The translations under genes and the position numbers were made by a program. DNA of 64,000 bases from an uncultured Oscillospiraceae bacterium. Lineage in GTDB: Bacteria; Bacillota; Clostridia; Oscillospirales; Oscillospiraceae. The DNA lies in NCBI GenBank assembly GCA_934567355.1, contig CAKTJC010000002.1, positions 1 through 64,000 of the forward strand. Direction: 5' to 3'. Shown piece after piece: positions 43,893-53,705 of this stretch (position 1 is the first letter of the stretch; every line of letters starts with the position of its first letter). The notes under the pieces are model-generated. The model had not been told where the DNA came from. It saw only the letters and a program-made list of their open reading frames with translations, and did not search any database.

Positions 43893-44246
43893 TCAGTCGA
43901 TCATCATGGAATCGATGAATACATTTACCGCACTGACCTGGGTGCCCGTGCACTTGGCCACCACGTAGCGAACCTCGGAAATGATGGAAGCGCCCACGGC
44001 GGACAGATTCACGCCGTTGTCCACCACGATGTGCAGATCGATGGAAATGGTTCCGTCGGGATTGAACGTGACCAGCACGCCCTTGCCCACGGATTCCTTG
44101 CGCAGCAGATGGTACAGCCCGTCCTTCACCGACCGCGCAGCCATGCCCTTGACGCCGAAGCAGTTGGCAGCGGCAGTGCCCACGATGTCGGTATACACAA
44201 TATCGGACACATTGATGCAGCCACTTTCATTCTCATGTCGAATCAT
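43893..44246 (-). CDS. Asp23/Gls24 family protein (YloU-like)
   Basis: 117 aa. The Asp23 fold is recognisable from INVSDIVYTDIVGTAAANCFGVKGM and VDLHIVVDNGVNLSAVGASI-like segments (IDLHIVVDNGVNLSAV). Members are envelope-associated or alkaline-stress proteins. It precedes fakA by 18 bp, the conserved yloU-yloV pair. ATG behind GGAGG. Confidence 0.9.
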   Translation of the reverse strand: MIRHENESGCINVSDIVYTDIVGTAAANCFGVKGMAARSVKDGLYHLLRKESVGKGVLVTFNPDGTISIDLHIVVDNGVNLSAVGASIISEVRYVVAKCTGTQVSAVNVFIDSMMID

Positions 44247-44268
44247 CGGGAATCCTCCTTATTGGATA

Positions 44269-45831
<1,563 letters not shown>

Positions 45832-45942
45832 AACAATAACCTCCAAAGCGAATTTTTCGCAAAATTGACGGAAAGATACGTCTAACATTTTACATCATTT
45901 TCATGGAACTTACAACTATTATTTTATTTTCCCCGTTTCACA

Positions 45943-45992
45943 CAAAAAAGCTTCCGGGAAAGCCGCCAAATAAGCGATTTTCCCGGAAGCTT
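45943..45992 (-). terminator. Strong minus-strand hairpin terminator
   Basis: AAGCTTCCGGGAAA (from 45948) pairs with TTTCCCGGAAGCTT (to 45992). On the minus strand the stem is followed by TTTTTT. It would stop transcripts coming from the surface-protein gene and the repeats upstream of gpmI. Confidence 0.8.
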
Positions 45993-46008
45993 TCCGTACA
46001 AAACGCCC

Positions 46009-46158
46009 TTGGCTCCCCGGTGGGGGAGCTGGCAGCCCGTAAGGGCTGACTGAGAGGGTGTCGTTCGTTGAATAGTAACAGCTCGAAGTTACCGACGGCA
46101 CCCCCTTTGCCGCTGTGCGGCACTTCCCCCAGAGGGGGCAGCAAGCTGGTGCTGCTTT
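46009..46158. repeat. Dispersed GGGGGAGCTGGC/GACTGAGAGGG-type repeat
   Basis: GGCTCCCCGGTGGGGGAGCT, then AGGGCTGACTGAGAGGG, a pattern I know as a common intergenic repeat in gut Firmicutes. The part from 46049 to 46158 (GTCGTTCGTTGAATAGTAAC, CCCCAGAGGGGGCAGCAAG) recurs in reverse at 48957-49037. Confidence 0.65.
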
Positions 46159-46160
46159 AG

Positions 46161-46321
46161 GGAAGCTCTGATTAAATCGGCAAGAGCTGACAGCGAGAGA
46201 TTTTTCACTGGATGAAGGTTTCAAAAGTGGAGGAATACTGTATGTATTTCCCACTTTTGAAACCGCACAGCCAGGGAAAAAGATCCGCTGCTCAGCCGAA
46301 GCCAATTTATTCAGAGGTTCC
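46161..46321. repeat. MITE-like palindromic repeat (copy C)
   Basis: 161 bp with ends GGAAGCTCTGATTAAATCGG and AATTTATTCAGAGGTTCC. Long inner arms (GGTTTCAAAAGTGG and CCACTTTTGAAACC) meet at ATACTGTATGTAT, so the single strand can fold from end to end. No coding potential. Best-preserved member. Confidence 0.87.
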
Positions 46322-46326
46322 TTAGA

Positions 46327-47283
46327 TTATCTGCGTCTTCTTCTGCGCTTGCCCCGTCCGGCGGTGTGAACCAGCAGTGCGCCGGTGGCGAGGATGGCCA
46401 GGACGATGACTACGATCAGCAGACCGAAGATGCCGCTGCCGGTGGAGCCGCCGCCCTGATAGGGCTGGGGTGCCGTCACCTCCGTCGCCAGTACGATGGT
46501 GGGCTGCGTCGCCGGGGGTGTAGTCTGGGGCGGGAGCGTTGCCGCGGTGGGCGGCTCGGTATATACCGGGATGGTCACGGGCTCGGTGGCAGGCTCCGTA
46601 TAGGCGGGCACCGTGGGCGGCTCGGTCACCCAGAAGGTTTCCTGCGTCGGCGCCTGAGTGGGCGCTTCCGTGGCCTGGGTGGGGGTATATGGATCGGTGC
46701 CGTCGGAGCTGCGGAATTCAATGCGACCCTGGAAGGCGGTTTCCAGCTGCTCAATCAGGCTCACCGACCAGGGGTTGGAGGCGGAGTAGACGATGGTGGT
46801 ATAGGTATCCCACAGGCAGTTTTCGTCAAAACGGGGGAAACCGCCGCTGCAATAGATCTGGGTCAGATTCTTGCAGGAGCGGAAGCTGTTCTCCCCAAAC
46901 TTTTTGAAGGTGGCAGGCAGGCTGATGGAGGTCAGACTGTCGCAGCCGGAAAAGGCGTCCTTTCCAATGGAGATCAGGCTGGTGCCGAAGTCGACGCTCA
47001 GCAGGCTGTCGTAATCCTGGAAGGCGTAAGCGCCTACGGTGGTCACGCCGCCGGAGAGAATGACCTGGGTAATGGTATTTTTATAGCTCATCCAGGGCGC
47101 GCCGCTGGGAAAATCGTACATGTCCCCACTGCCGGCGATGTACAGGGTGGAGCCGTCCAGCGACCAGCTGAGGTTATCGCCGCAGGTCGTTCCCGCTCCC
47201 TCCCAGATGATGTTATAGCCCTCCGCCGCAGCGCTTCCAATCAGCAGGAATACGCACAGGAGCAGCAATACGGTTTTTTTCAT
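46327..47283 (-). CDS. BspA-like leucine-rich-repeat surface protein
   Basis: 318 aa from ATG 47283 (AAAGGA upstream). Signal peptide MKKTVLLLLCVFLLIGSAAA. Then BspA-type LRR units with the I/L-x-S/G-IG-xxAF-xxC pattern (VGAYAFQDYDS, IGKDAFSGCDSLTSISLP, FGENSFRSCKNLTQI). A Thr/Pro stalk follows (APTQAPTQETF, TEPATEPVTIPVYTEPPT), then a membrane helix (GIFGLLIVVIVLAILATGALLV) and a basic end (GKRRRRRR). It is thus anchored with the LRR outside, possibly for adhesion. It sits between two copies of a repeat, next to an ECF sigma operon transcribed away from it. Confidence 0.85.
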   Translation of the reverse strand: MKKTVLLLLCVFLLIGSAAAEGYNIIWEGAGTTCGDNLSWSLDGSTLYIAGSGDMYDFPSGAPWMSYKNTITQVILSGGVTTVGAYAFQDYDSLLSVDFGTSLISIGKDAFSGCDSLTSISLPATFKKFGENSFRSCKNLTQIYCSGGFPRFDENCLWDTYTTIVYSASNPWSVSLIEQLETAFQGRIEFRSSDGTDPYTPTQATEAPTQAPTQETFWVTEPPTVPAYTEPATEPVTIPVYTEPPTAATLPPQTTPPATQPTIVLATEVTAPQPYQGGGSTGSGIFGLLIVVIVLAILATGALLVHTAGRGKRRRRRR

Positions 47284-47376
47284 AGCCGTAAATTCCTTTC
47301 TGTGATAGAATGTGGCTGTCATTATAGCACAGAATTATTCGTTTTTGCGGATCGTAATAAAAAATTAATGTTTTCG

Positions 47377-47407
47377 TGTGAGATATTTGCTTTCAAATCC
47401 TGACTCA
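47377..47407 (+). promoter_or_regulatory. Putative ECF-type promoter of the second sigma operon
   Basis: TGTGAGATATTTGCTTTCAAA-like stretch (TGTGAGAT at 47377-47384, TTTG, TCAAA at 47393-47397) parallels the region before the first ECF operon at 25923. Likely recognised by the encoded sigma factor or a common one. Confidence 0.45.
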
Positions 47408-47436
47408 GTAGATGAAACGGAAAGGAGATGGCAATC

Positions 47437-47994
47437 ATGGAAGACCAGAAAATCGTCGCCCTGCTCTTTGAGCGCTCAGAGCAGGGGATGACGGAGCTGA
47501 TTGCAAAATACGGGAAGCTGCTGCGGCACATTGCCGGGAATATTCTGGGTAACCCCCTGGACGCAGAGGAGTGCGCCAGTGATACATACCTGGCTGTGTG
47601 GAACGCCATTCCGCCAGAGCAGCCGCGCTCCCTTGCAGCCTTCTGCTGTGCCATCGCCCGGAACAACGCACTGACCCGCTGCCAGCGGGACACCGCCCAA
47701 AAGCGCAACAGTCACTACGATGCCGCTCTGGACGAGCTGGCGGATACCCTCCCCGCCCTGGGCACCGTGGAATCGGAGTATGAATGCAGGGAGCTGTCTG
47801 ACGGCATCAACCGCTTCCTGCGGCAGCTGCCGAAGGGCGACCGGTATCTCTTCGTCCGCCGGTATTATTTTGGCGACAGCCTGAACGATCTGGCTTCCCA
47901 GACCGGGCGAACGCCCCACAGCATTTCCGTGCGATTGTTCCGTGTCCGTGAGAAACTCCAAAAATATTTAAGGAAAGAAGGTCTGCTTTCATGA
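47437..47994 (+). CDS. ECF-type RNA polymerase sigma factor (copy 2)
   Basis: 185 aa from ATG 47437, ten bases after AAAGGAG (an ATG at 47428 is too close to it). Region 2: HIAGNILGNPLDAEECASDTYLAVWNAIPP. Region 4: FLRQLPKGDRYLFVRRYYFGDSLNDLASQTGRTPHSISVRLFRVREKL (key helix: LASQTGRTPHSISVRLF). It shares the AEE(C/S)xSDTYxxxW signature with the sigma factor at 25990. ATGA overlap with the next gene. Confidence 0.88.
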   Translation: MEDQKIVALLFERSEQGMTELIAKYGKLLRHIAGNILGNPLDAEECASDTYLAVWNAIPPEQPRSLAAFCCAIARNNALTRCQRDTAQKRNSHYDAALDELADTLPALGTVESEYECRELSDGINRFLRQLPKGDRYLFVRRYYFGDSLNDLASQTGRTPHSISVRLFRVREKLQKYLRKEGLLS

Positions 47995-48914
47995 GCCGGG
48001 AAAACATCTCAAAAATTCTCAGCGGAATTGACCCTTCCTTCGTGGAAGAATGCACGAAGCAGCCTTCGGAAAGGAACGGTATGAAACATTCCACACGCCG
48101 CATTGCGGCAATCGTCATTGCTGCCTGTCTGCTCTTTGCACTGGCCATTACCGCCTACGCCACGGGAGCGCTGCGCTCCATTCTGGGAAACTTCTGGGGC
48201 TCCTATGGGGACGCACTGCAAGATCCCCAGGAGCAGCGTGCCCTGGGGCGGGAGGATTATGCCGACTGGCTGGAGGGCGAACATCAGATGGTCGACAAGA
48301 TGCTGGACATTGCAGGCAAGACCACGCCTCAAAACACCTTTGTCCCCATTCAGCCGGGCAGCAAGGCAGGCATCACCCTGCTGGAAAGCTACTATGACGG
48401 AGAGAAGATTGCCATGGGCTGCCAGTTCCAGCGGATGAATCTGCAAGCGCCCATTCAGTTTGACATTGACCTGAACGACCCCGCCTATGCAGCGCTGGGG
48501 GAAATGGAGCCCCGGAAGGATTTTGCGGAATTTCTGGAATACGGCGACGGCTACATGACCACCGAGGAAGACCGGAAGGAAATTGCCGCCCGGCTGCAAA
48601 GGGACGGAAAGGTCACCTTTGCGGCTTGGGATTCCTGGCTCAGTGACCATGTGTACGCCAATGGGGAGGATTTGGGCTGCTGCCACGGCGACATTGACCC
48701 GGAGGGCTATTTCACCGTTGACCCCATGGTCATGGGCATCGGTGAGGTGGAACTGCCGGACAGCTGCCGGAACCTGCCGGAGGTGACGGTGACGCTGAAC
48801 TACTGCGTCCAGCGGGTGGTGTATCTGCTGGAAGGAAATACGCTTCGCTGTGCCGAGCTCCCCATCCAGCGGTATCCGGTGAATATCATCGTGAAGAACG
48901 TCAACGCAGATTAA
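47991..48914 (+). CDS. Membrane-anchored putative anti-sigma factor
   Basis: 307 aa. A cytoplasmic N-terminus of ~38 residues (MSRENISKILSGIDPSFVEE) is followed by one membrane segment (RIAAIVIAACLLFALAITAYATGAL, about 37-60) and a soluble extracytoplasmic domain of ~245 residues. The ATGA coupling to the sigma gene and this topology indicate an anti-sigma or sensor. The ectodomain differs from that of the 26541 protein. Start supported by AAAGAAGG. Confidence 0.75.
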   Translation: MSRENISKILSGIDPSFVEECTKQPSERNGMKHSTRRIAAIVIAACLLFALAITAYATGALRSILGNFWGSYGDALQDPQEQRALGREDYADWLEGEHQMVDKMLDIAGKTTPQNTFVPIQPGSKAGITLLESYYDGEKIAMGCQFQRMNLQAPIQFDIDLNDPAYAALGEMEPRKDFAEFLEYGDGYMTTEEDRKEIAARLQRDGKVTFAAWDSWLSDHVYANGEDLGCCHGDIDPEGYFTVDPMVMGIGEVELPDSCRNLPEVTVTLNYCVQRVVYLLEGNTLRCAELPIQRYPVNIIVKNVNAD

Positions 48915-48956
48915 GCACCTTTGGCCCCCTTCGGCAATGTCATCAACATAAGGCAG

Positions 48957-49037
48957 CACCGCCTTGCTGCCCCCTCTGGGAAAAGTGCTGCTCACTGCTT
49001 TGAGCTGTTGCTATTCAACGAACGGCGCCCCCATCAG
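48957..49037. repeat. Inverted copy of the 46.05-46.16 kb repeat
   Basis: Read on the minus strand it gives GTTCGTTGAATAGCAACAGC, then CCCAGAGGGGGCAGCAAGGC, the same order as at 46055-46150 with a ~30 bp deletion. The two inverted copies bracket the surface-protein/sigma/anti-sigma cassette. Confidence 0.7.
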
Positions 49038-49054
49038 AGAGCCAGGACGTCGCG

Positions 49055-49090
49055 AAAAGGCTGCCTCATCATTGTGTGGGGCAGCCCTTT
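49055..49090 (-). terminator. Terminator of spoIVA
   Basis: AAGGCTGCC and GGCAGCCCTT arms; TTTTC follows on the minus strand, just after the spoIVA stop. Confidence 0.75.
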
Positions 49091-49097
49091 TGGCATA

Positions 49098-50561
49098 TTA
49101 CAGGATCAGGCAGATCAAACCGGAAGCGCCTTCGTTGACGATTCTTGTAAGCGTACCTCGGAATTTACCGCGGACATCGTCGGGCATGCGGGTGAGCTTG
49201 GCGCTCAGTCCCTCCTGAATCAGGTCATACACGGATTTGCCGAAGATGTTGCTCTGCCACAGGTTATCCGGATTCTCATCCTTGAGATAGTCAATCAGCT
49301 GCTGGCTCTGCTTTTCGTCGCCAACCATGGGGCTGATCTCCGTGTCGATGTCCACACGCATCATGTGGATGGAGGGTGCGCCCGCCTTGAGCCGGACGCC
49401 ATAGGAGCCGCCGCGCTTGAGGATCTCCGGTTTTTCCAGCTTCATTTCCTCCGGCGTGGGCATCACTACACCATAGCCCGTGGCCTTGACGGAGGCGAGA
49501 GCGGCGGAAATCTTATCATACTCCCGCCGAATGTCCGACAGTTCGGAGAGCAGCTTCAGCAGCTCTGCGTCGGTTTTTACCTGAATGCCCGCTTTGGCGC
49601 TGAGGATCTCATAGAAGAGCGCATCGGGGAGCACAATGGCGCAGCTGACCACGCCGCTGCCCAAATCCACACTGCGCAGGCGAAATTCCTGCACCTGCTC
49701 CAACTCCGCAAGGGAAGCCAGCACGCTCTCCGCCTGTCCCAGATCGCCGATTTCCCCTGCCCGCTGGAGCAGACTCTGGTACAGCGCCGCTTTCACCGGG
49801 TGCTCCGGCTCCAGCGCATCCAGCCACCGGGGCAGATGCACCTGCAGCTCCGCCATGGGGAAGGCTGCCAGCATCGCCTGAAGGAGCTTTGCAATGCCCG
49901 CCTGATCCATGCTCTGGCAGTCGGCCACATAGGGACGCAGGCCGAATTCCTTTGCAATGTACGACGCCACTGCTGCCGCCGTCTCGCTGCCCGGCTCCCG
50001 GGTGTTCACCACCACCAGGAAGGGCTTGCCCGTGGCCTTCATGTCCTGGATGGCACGGCGCTCCGCGCTGACATAATCCGCCCGGGGAATGTCCGCGATG
50101 CTCCCGTCGGTGGTGATCACCAGGCCGATGGAGCAGTGCTCCTCCATCACCTTTTTGGTGCCCAGCTCTGCCGCCTGGGTCATGGGGATCTCCCGGTCGA
50201 ACCAGGGCGTGGTGACCATTCTGGGATTGCCGTCCTCCTCCGCCCCCACGGCGCTCTCCACCATGTAGCCGACGCTGTCGATCATCCGCACCCGCAGGCG
50301 GGAGGTGCCGTCGGGGGAGATTTCCACCGCCTCCTCGGGCACGAATTTCGGCTCCGAGGTCATGATGGTTCTGCCGGAGCCGCTCTGGGGCAGCTCATCC
50401 CGCGCCCGCTCCCGGCGGTAGGGATCGTCGATGGCAGGAATCACCAGCTCCTCCATGATCCGCTTGACCAGGGTGGATTTTCCGGTGCGCACCGGCCCCA
50501 CCACACCGATATAGATATTGCCGCCGGTGCGTTCGGCAATTTCCGAATAGATTTCTTCCAT
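49098..50561 (-). CDS. spoIVA: Stage IV sporulation protein A
   Basis: 487 aa from ATG 50561 (GAGGAGG upstream), against 492 in Bacillus. A spore-coat basement ATPase that assembles on the forespore surface. N-terminal TRAFAC-type ATPase: Walker A GVVGPVRTGKSTLVKR (near 19-34), MIDSVGYM and a long middle and C-terminal region that ends in hydrophobic LICLIL, the conserved membrane-targeting tail. Clear evidence that the organism forms spores. Divergent from tmk. The open frame upstream on this strand is antisense to tmk and not coding. Confidence 0.95.
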   Translation of the reverse strand: MEEIYSEIAERTGGNIYIGVVGPVRTGKSTLVKRIMEELVIPAIDDPYRRERARDELPQSGSGRTIMTSEPKFVPEEAVEISPDGTSRLRVRMIDSVGYMVESAVGAEEDGNPRMVTTPWFDREIPMTQAAELGTKKVMEEHCSIGLVITTDGSIADIPRADYVSAERRAIQDMKATGKPFLVVVNTREPGSETAAAVASYIAKEFGLRPYVADCQSMDQAGIAKLLQAMLAAFPMAELQVHLPRWLDALEPEHPVKAALYQSLLQRAGEIGDLGQAESVLASLAELEQVQEFRLRSVDLGSGVVSCAIVLPDALFYEILSAKAGIQVKTDAELLKLLSELSDIRREYDKISAALASVKATGYGVVMPTPEEMKLEKPEILKRGGSYGVRLKAGAPSIHMMRVDIDTEISPMVGDEKQSQQLIDYLKDENPDNLWQSNIFGKSVYDLIQEGLSAKLTRMPDDVRGKFRGTLTRIVNEGASGLICLIL

Positions 50562-50689
50562 AGCCAGCCTCCTCATTCGGCAGGAGACGGCTCCTGCCAT
50601 GGTTTGGTTCAGCATATGAGGGCGGGCTGCGCGATAGAACCACCCGGCTGCCCGCCAGGCGGCGCAGAAAGAATCTTCAAATTCTTTGT

Positions 50690-50718
50690 TTGCCATTCCC
50701 GGAATTCTATGATATGAT
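50690..50718 (+). promoter_or_regulatory. Promoter of tmk
   Basis: TTGCCA (50690-50695), a 17-bp spacer and TATGAT (50713-50718). An overlapping TATGAT starts five bases earlier. Confidence 0.6.
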
Positions 50719-50750
50719 ACCCTAAGATTTTGGGGAAAGAAGCGGTGGAC

Positions 50751-51401
50751 ATGGGAAAGCTGATCGTAATTGAGGGGCTGGACGGAAGCGGCAAGGGGAC
50801 ACAGGCGGAGCTGCTGGCAAAGAATCTGGAGGCGCAGGGCAAGGCCGTGCGTAAGATCTCCTTTCCGGACTACGCCTCTGATTCCTCTGCGCTGGTAAAG
50901 ATGTATCTGTCCGGCCAGTTCGGCAGCCGTCCGGAGGATGTGAACGCCTATGCCGCCTCCACTTTTTACGCGGTAGATCGCTTTGCCTCCTTCAAGCGGG
51001 ATTGGGAGAATTTCTATGTGGACGGCGGCATCATCGTGGCCGACCGCTACACCACCTCCAACGCCGTGCACCAGTGCAGCAAGCTTCCCCGGGAGCAGTG
51101 GGATGCGTTCCTTGCCTGGCTCTTTGACTTTGAGTACCGCCTGATGGGCATTCCCACGCCCGACTTGGTGGTGTACCTCAGCGTCGACCCGGCGGTGAGC
51201 CAGCGGCTGATGACCGGCCGGTATCACGGCGACGAAAGCAAAAAGGACATTCACGAGGGAAATCTGGATTATCTCCGTCGCAGCCGTCAGGCAGCGGAAT
51301 ACTGCAGCGCCCATCTCGGGTGGAAGGAAGTTGACTGCTGCCGGGACGGGCAGATGCGCAGCGTGGACGACATCCAGGCGGAAATTCTGAACCTGCTGTA
51401 A
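50751..51401 (+). CDS. tmk: Thymidylate kinase
   Basis: 216 aa from ATG 50751. It phosphorylates dTMP to dTDP. P-loop EGLDGSGKGTQAELL at residues 8-22, the DRY-like motif VADRYTTSNAVHQ near 91 and a lid region. The sequence is of the clostridial type, with residues FPDYASDSSALVKMYLSGQFG. A TTG at 50730 is an in-frame alternative start. Tmk is separated here from holB, its frequent neighbour. Confidence 0.93.
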   Translation: MGKLIVIEGLDGSGKGTQAELLAKNLEAQGKAVRKISFPDYASDSSALVKMYLSGQFGSRPEDVNAYAASTFYAVDRFASFKRDWENFYVDGGIIVADRYTTSNAVHQCSKLPREQWDAFLAWLFDFEYRLMGIPTPDLVVYLSVDPAVSQRLMTGRYHGDESKKDIHEGNLDYLRRSRQAAEYCSAHLGWKEVDCCRDGQMRSVDDIQAEILNLL

Positions 51402-51713
51402 ATTTCGGGCTGGCAGCGCCAAATCACGGCGTTATCAGCCCAATTTCTTTGCCATGCGGCGCTTATGCGAAACAGGCATGGATTTTTCTGCGTGTCTGTC
51501 ATGCAAATGGTATTTGGGCGAAACGGCGTTATCCATTTATTGCCAGAAATGGCTGTAAATTCGGAACATTTTTCCGAATTTTTTAGAAAGAGGTTCCTTT
51601 TTTGCCGATCACATGTGCAGATACGCCAAGTGAAATCTCTGAAAATGCCATTAAAACGTGGAATTTTGCCCATTCCAATTTAGAATAATGCAGCGGGTTT
51701 TGCCTGAAAAAAC
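51402..51713 (+). terminator. tmk-fhs intergenic region with terminator at 51557-51584
   Basis: A stem AAATTCGGAA/TTCCGAATTT at 51557-51581 with a T run to 51584 is a good terminator for tmk, although 150 bp after its stop. The rest (51402-51556 and 51585-51713) is AT-richer and shows no gene. Confidence 0.6.
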
Positions 51714-51742
51714 TTGACATTGATTGGGTGCAGTGTTATCCT
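51714..51742 (+). promoter_or_regulatory. Promoter of fhs
   Basis: Consensus TTGACA (51714-51719), a 17-bp spacer, TATCCT (51737-51742), with an extended -10 TGT. Predicted transcription start near 51748. Confidence 0.75.
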
Positions 51743-51745
51743 GTA

Positions 51746-51868
51746 ATCAGTACGTGAGTACTGATATACCCCACTCGTGCGGTGTGCCATTCCAACGGTC
51801 AGCCGCATAAGTCCTGTATGTGCCTGAGCCATCCCAACGGCAGGGCGCCAAAACTGAAATACAAGGAG
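51746..51868 (+). promoter_or_regulatory. Structured fhs leader, candidate riboswitch or regulatory RNA
   Basis: Three elements are visible. (1) ATCAGTAC/GTACTGAT with loop GTGA (51746-51765), a perfect 8-bp stem. (2) GTGCGG (51777-51782) pairing with CCGCAT (51803-51808) around a loop containing CCATTCCAACGG (51787-51798). (3) GTGCCTG (51820-51826) pairing with CAGGGCGC (51841-51848, one bulge) around a loop containing CCATCCCAACGG (51829-51840). In addition TCCTGTAT (51812-51819) is complementary to ATACAAGGA (51859-51867, one bulge), which includes the Shine-Dalgarno site. I recognise no known class (it does not look like the THF or ZTP riboswitch). Confidence 0.6.
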
Positions 51869-51878
51869 AATGATTAAC

Positions 51879-53555
51879 ATGGGATTCAAATCTGACATCG
51901 AAATTGCGCAGGAGTGCACCATGCTCCCCATCACCGAGATCGCCAAGACCGCCGGTGTGGACGAAAAGTATCTGGAGCAGTACGGCAAGTACAAGGCAAA
52001 GGTTGACTACAATATCCTCAAGGATATGGCAGACAAGCCCAATGGCAAGCTGATTCTGGTCACCGCCATCAACCCCACTCCCGCCGGCGAAGGCAAGACC
52101 ACCACTACTGTTGGTCTGGCTGACGGTATGCGCAAGCTGAATAAAAATGTTCTGGTTGCCCTGCGTGAGCCTTCCCTGGGACCCGTGTTCGGCGTCAAGG
52201 GCGGTGCAGCCGGCGGCGGCTATGCACAGGTCGTCCCCATGGAGGACATCAACCTGCACTTCACCGGTGACTTCCACGCCATCGGCGCGGCCAACAACCT
52301 GCTGGCTGCCATGCTGGACAACCACATCTACCAGGGCAACGCACTGAACATCGACCCCCGCCAGGTTGTGTGGCGCCGCTGCGTCGATATGAACGACCGT
52401 CAGCTGCGCTTCGTGGTGGACGGCCTGGGCGGCAAGACCAACGGTATGCCCCGTGAAGACGGCTACGACATCACCGTTGCTTCCGAGGTCATGGCTGTTC
52501 TGTGTCTGGCTTCCGACATCACCGACCTGAAGGCGCGCCTGGCTCGCCTGGTGGTTGCCTACACCCGGGACGGCAAGCCCGTCACCGCCGGTGACCTGAA
52601 CGCCCAGGGCGCGATGGCTGCGCTGCTGAAGGACGCTCTGAAGCCCAACCTGGTGCAGACCCTGGAGCACACCCCTGCCTTTGTGCATGGCGGCCCGTTT
52701 GCCAACATTGCCCACGGTTGCAACTCCGTCACCGCTACCAAGGTGGCTCTGAAGCTGTCTGACTACACCGTTACCGAGGCCGGCTTCGGCGCTGACCTGG
52801 GTGCTGAGAAGTTCCTGGACATCAAGTGCCGTATGGCTGGCCTGAAGCCCAGCTGCGTGGTTCTGGTTGCTACCGTCCGCGCTCTGAAGTACAACGGCGG
52901 CGTGCCCAAGGCCGAGACCGGGCTTGAGAACCTGGAGGCTCTGGAAAAGGGTCTGCCCAACCTGCTGCGTCACGTTGAGAACATCACCAAGGTCTACAAG
53001 CTGCCCTGCGTGGTTGCCATCAACCGCTTCCCCCAGGATACCGAGGCCGAGCTGGCTCTGGTTGAGAAGAAGTGCAAGGAGCTGGGCGTGAACGTTGCTC
53101 TGTCCGAGGTTTGGGGCAAGGGCGGCGAAGGCGGCATTGAGCTTGCCAAGGAAGTTATCCGTCTGTGCGACGAGCCCAACGACTTCACCTTCAGCTATGA
53201 CGTGGACGCTCCCATCAAGGACAAGATTGAGGCCATTGTCAAGAAGATTTACCACGGCGACGGCGTGACCTTCACTGCCAATGCCGAGAAGCAGATTAAG
53301 ACGCTGACTGAGCTGGGCTACGACAAGATGCCCATCTGCATGGCAAAGACCCAGTATTCCTTCACCGACGACCAGACCAAGCTGGGCGCACCCACCGGCT
53401 TCACCGTGACCGTGCGCAACGTCAAGGTCTCCGCCGGTGCCGGCTTCCTGGTGGCACTGACCGGCGAAATCATGACCATGCCCGGTCTGCCCAAGGTTCC
53501 CGCTGCCGAGCGCATCGACGTGGACGACACCGGCAAGATTTCCGGCCTGTTCTAA
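51879..53555 (+). CDS. fhs: Formate-tetrahydrofolate ligase
   Basis: 558 aa, the standard length. It makes 10-formyl-THF from formate, ATP and THF, the entry of the methyl branch of the Wood-Ljungdahl pathway and a source of purine carbons. P-loop [17 protein letters not shown] near 66-82. Signature [23 protein letters not shown] near 95-117 and [13 protein letters not shown] near 328. ATG 51879 is ten bases after AAGGAG; ATG 51870 is too near to it. A terminator follows immediately, separating it from fchA-folD. Confidence 0.97.
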   Translation: MGFKSDIEIAQECTMLPITEIAKTAGVDEKYLEQYGKYKAKVDYNILKDMADKPNGKLILVTAINPTPAGEGKTTTTVGLADGMRKLNKNVLVALREPSLGPVFGVKGGAAGGGYAQVVPMEDINLHFTGDFHAIGAANNLLAAMLDNHIYQGNALNIDPRQVVWRRCVDMNDRQLRFVVDGLGGKTNGMPREDGYDITVASEVMAVLCLASDITDLKARLARLVVAYTRDGKPVTAGDLNAQGAMAALLKDALKPNLVQTLEHTPAFVHGGPFANIAHGCNSVTATKVALKLSDYTVTEAGFGADLGAEKFLDIKCRMAGLKPSCVVLVATVRALKYNGGVPKAETGLENLEALEKGLPNLLRHVENITKVYKLPCVVAINRFPQDTEAELALVEKKCKELGVNVALSEVWGKGGEGGIELAKEVIRLCDEPNDFTFSYDVDAPIKDKIEAIVKKIYHGDGVTFTANAEKQIKTLTELGYDKMPICMAKTQYSFTDDQTKLGAPTGFTVTVRNVKVSAGAGFLVALTGEIMTMPGLPKVPAAERIDVDDTGKISGLF

Positions 53556-53571
53556 ATTCCAACCTGCAAAA

Positions 53572-53600
53572 GACAGGCGGCTCCCGCCGCCTGTCTTTTT
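53572..53600 (+). terminator. Terminator between fhs and fchA
   Basis: GACAGGCGG/CCGCCTGTC perfect stem with a 6-base loop, followed by TTTTT. It would make fchA-folD expression depend on read-through or a separate promoter. Confidence 0.85.
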
Positions 53601-53611
53601 AGTGGTGCTGT

Positions 53612-53650
53612 GGGCGGGCACTGCCGCCCGGGCGGATGCTATCCGCCCCT
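53612..53650. repeat. GTAGGGGCGGAT-type palindromic repeat
   Basis: GGGCGGATGCTATCCGCCC is a near-perfect palindrome followed by CTACAAAAG. Same family as 10614-10711 and 57753-57911. Confidence 0.6.
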
Positions 53651-53705
53651 ACAAAAGCACTATCCGAAAAACACATACACATATAACAAAGGAGAAAACA
53701 TTCCC

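Noticed and set aside
50562..51422. N-terminal extension of spoIVA by ~287 codons
   Set aside because: It is antisense to tmk, which has clear motifs. ATG 50561 has a strong ribosome site and gives the family length.
51746..51868. THF or ZTP riboswitch for the fhs leader
   Set aside because: Neither the conserved core of the THF aptamer nor the GGGUCGUG/CCGCCUGGGC parts of the ZTP aptamer is present.
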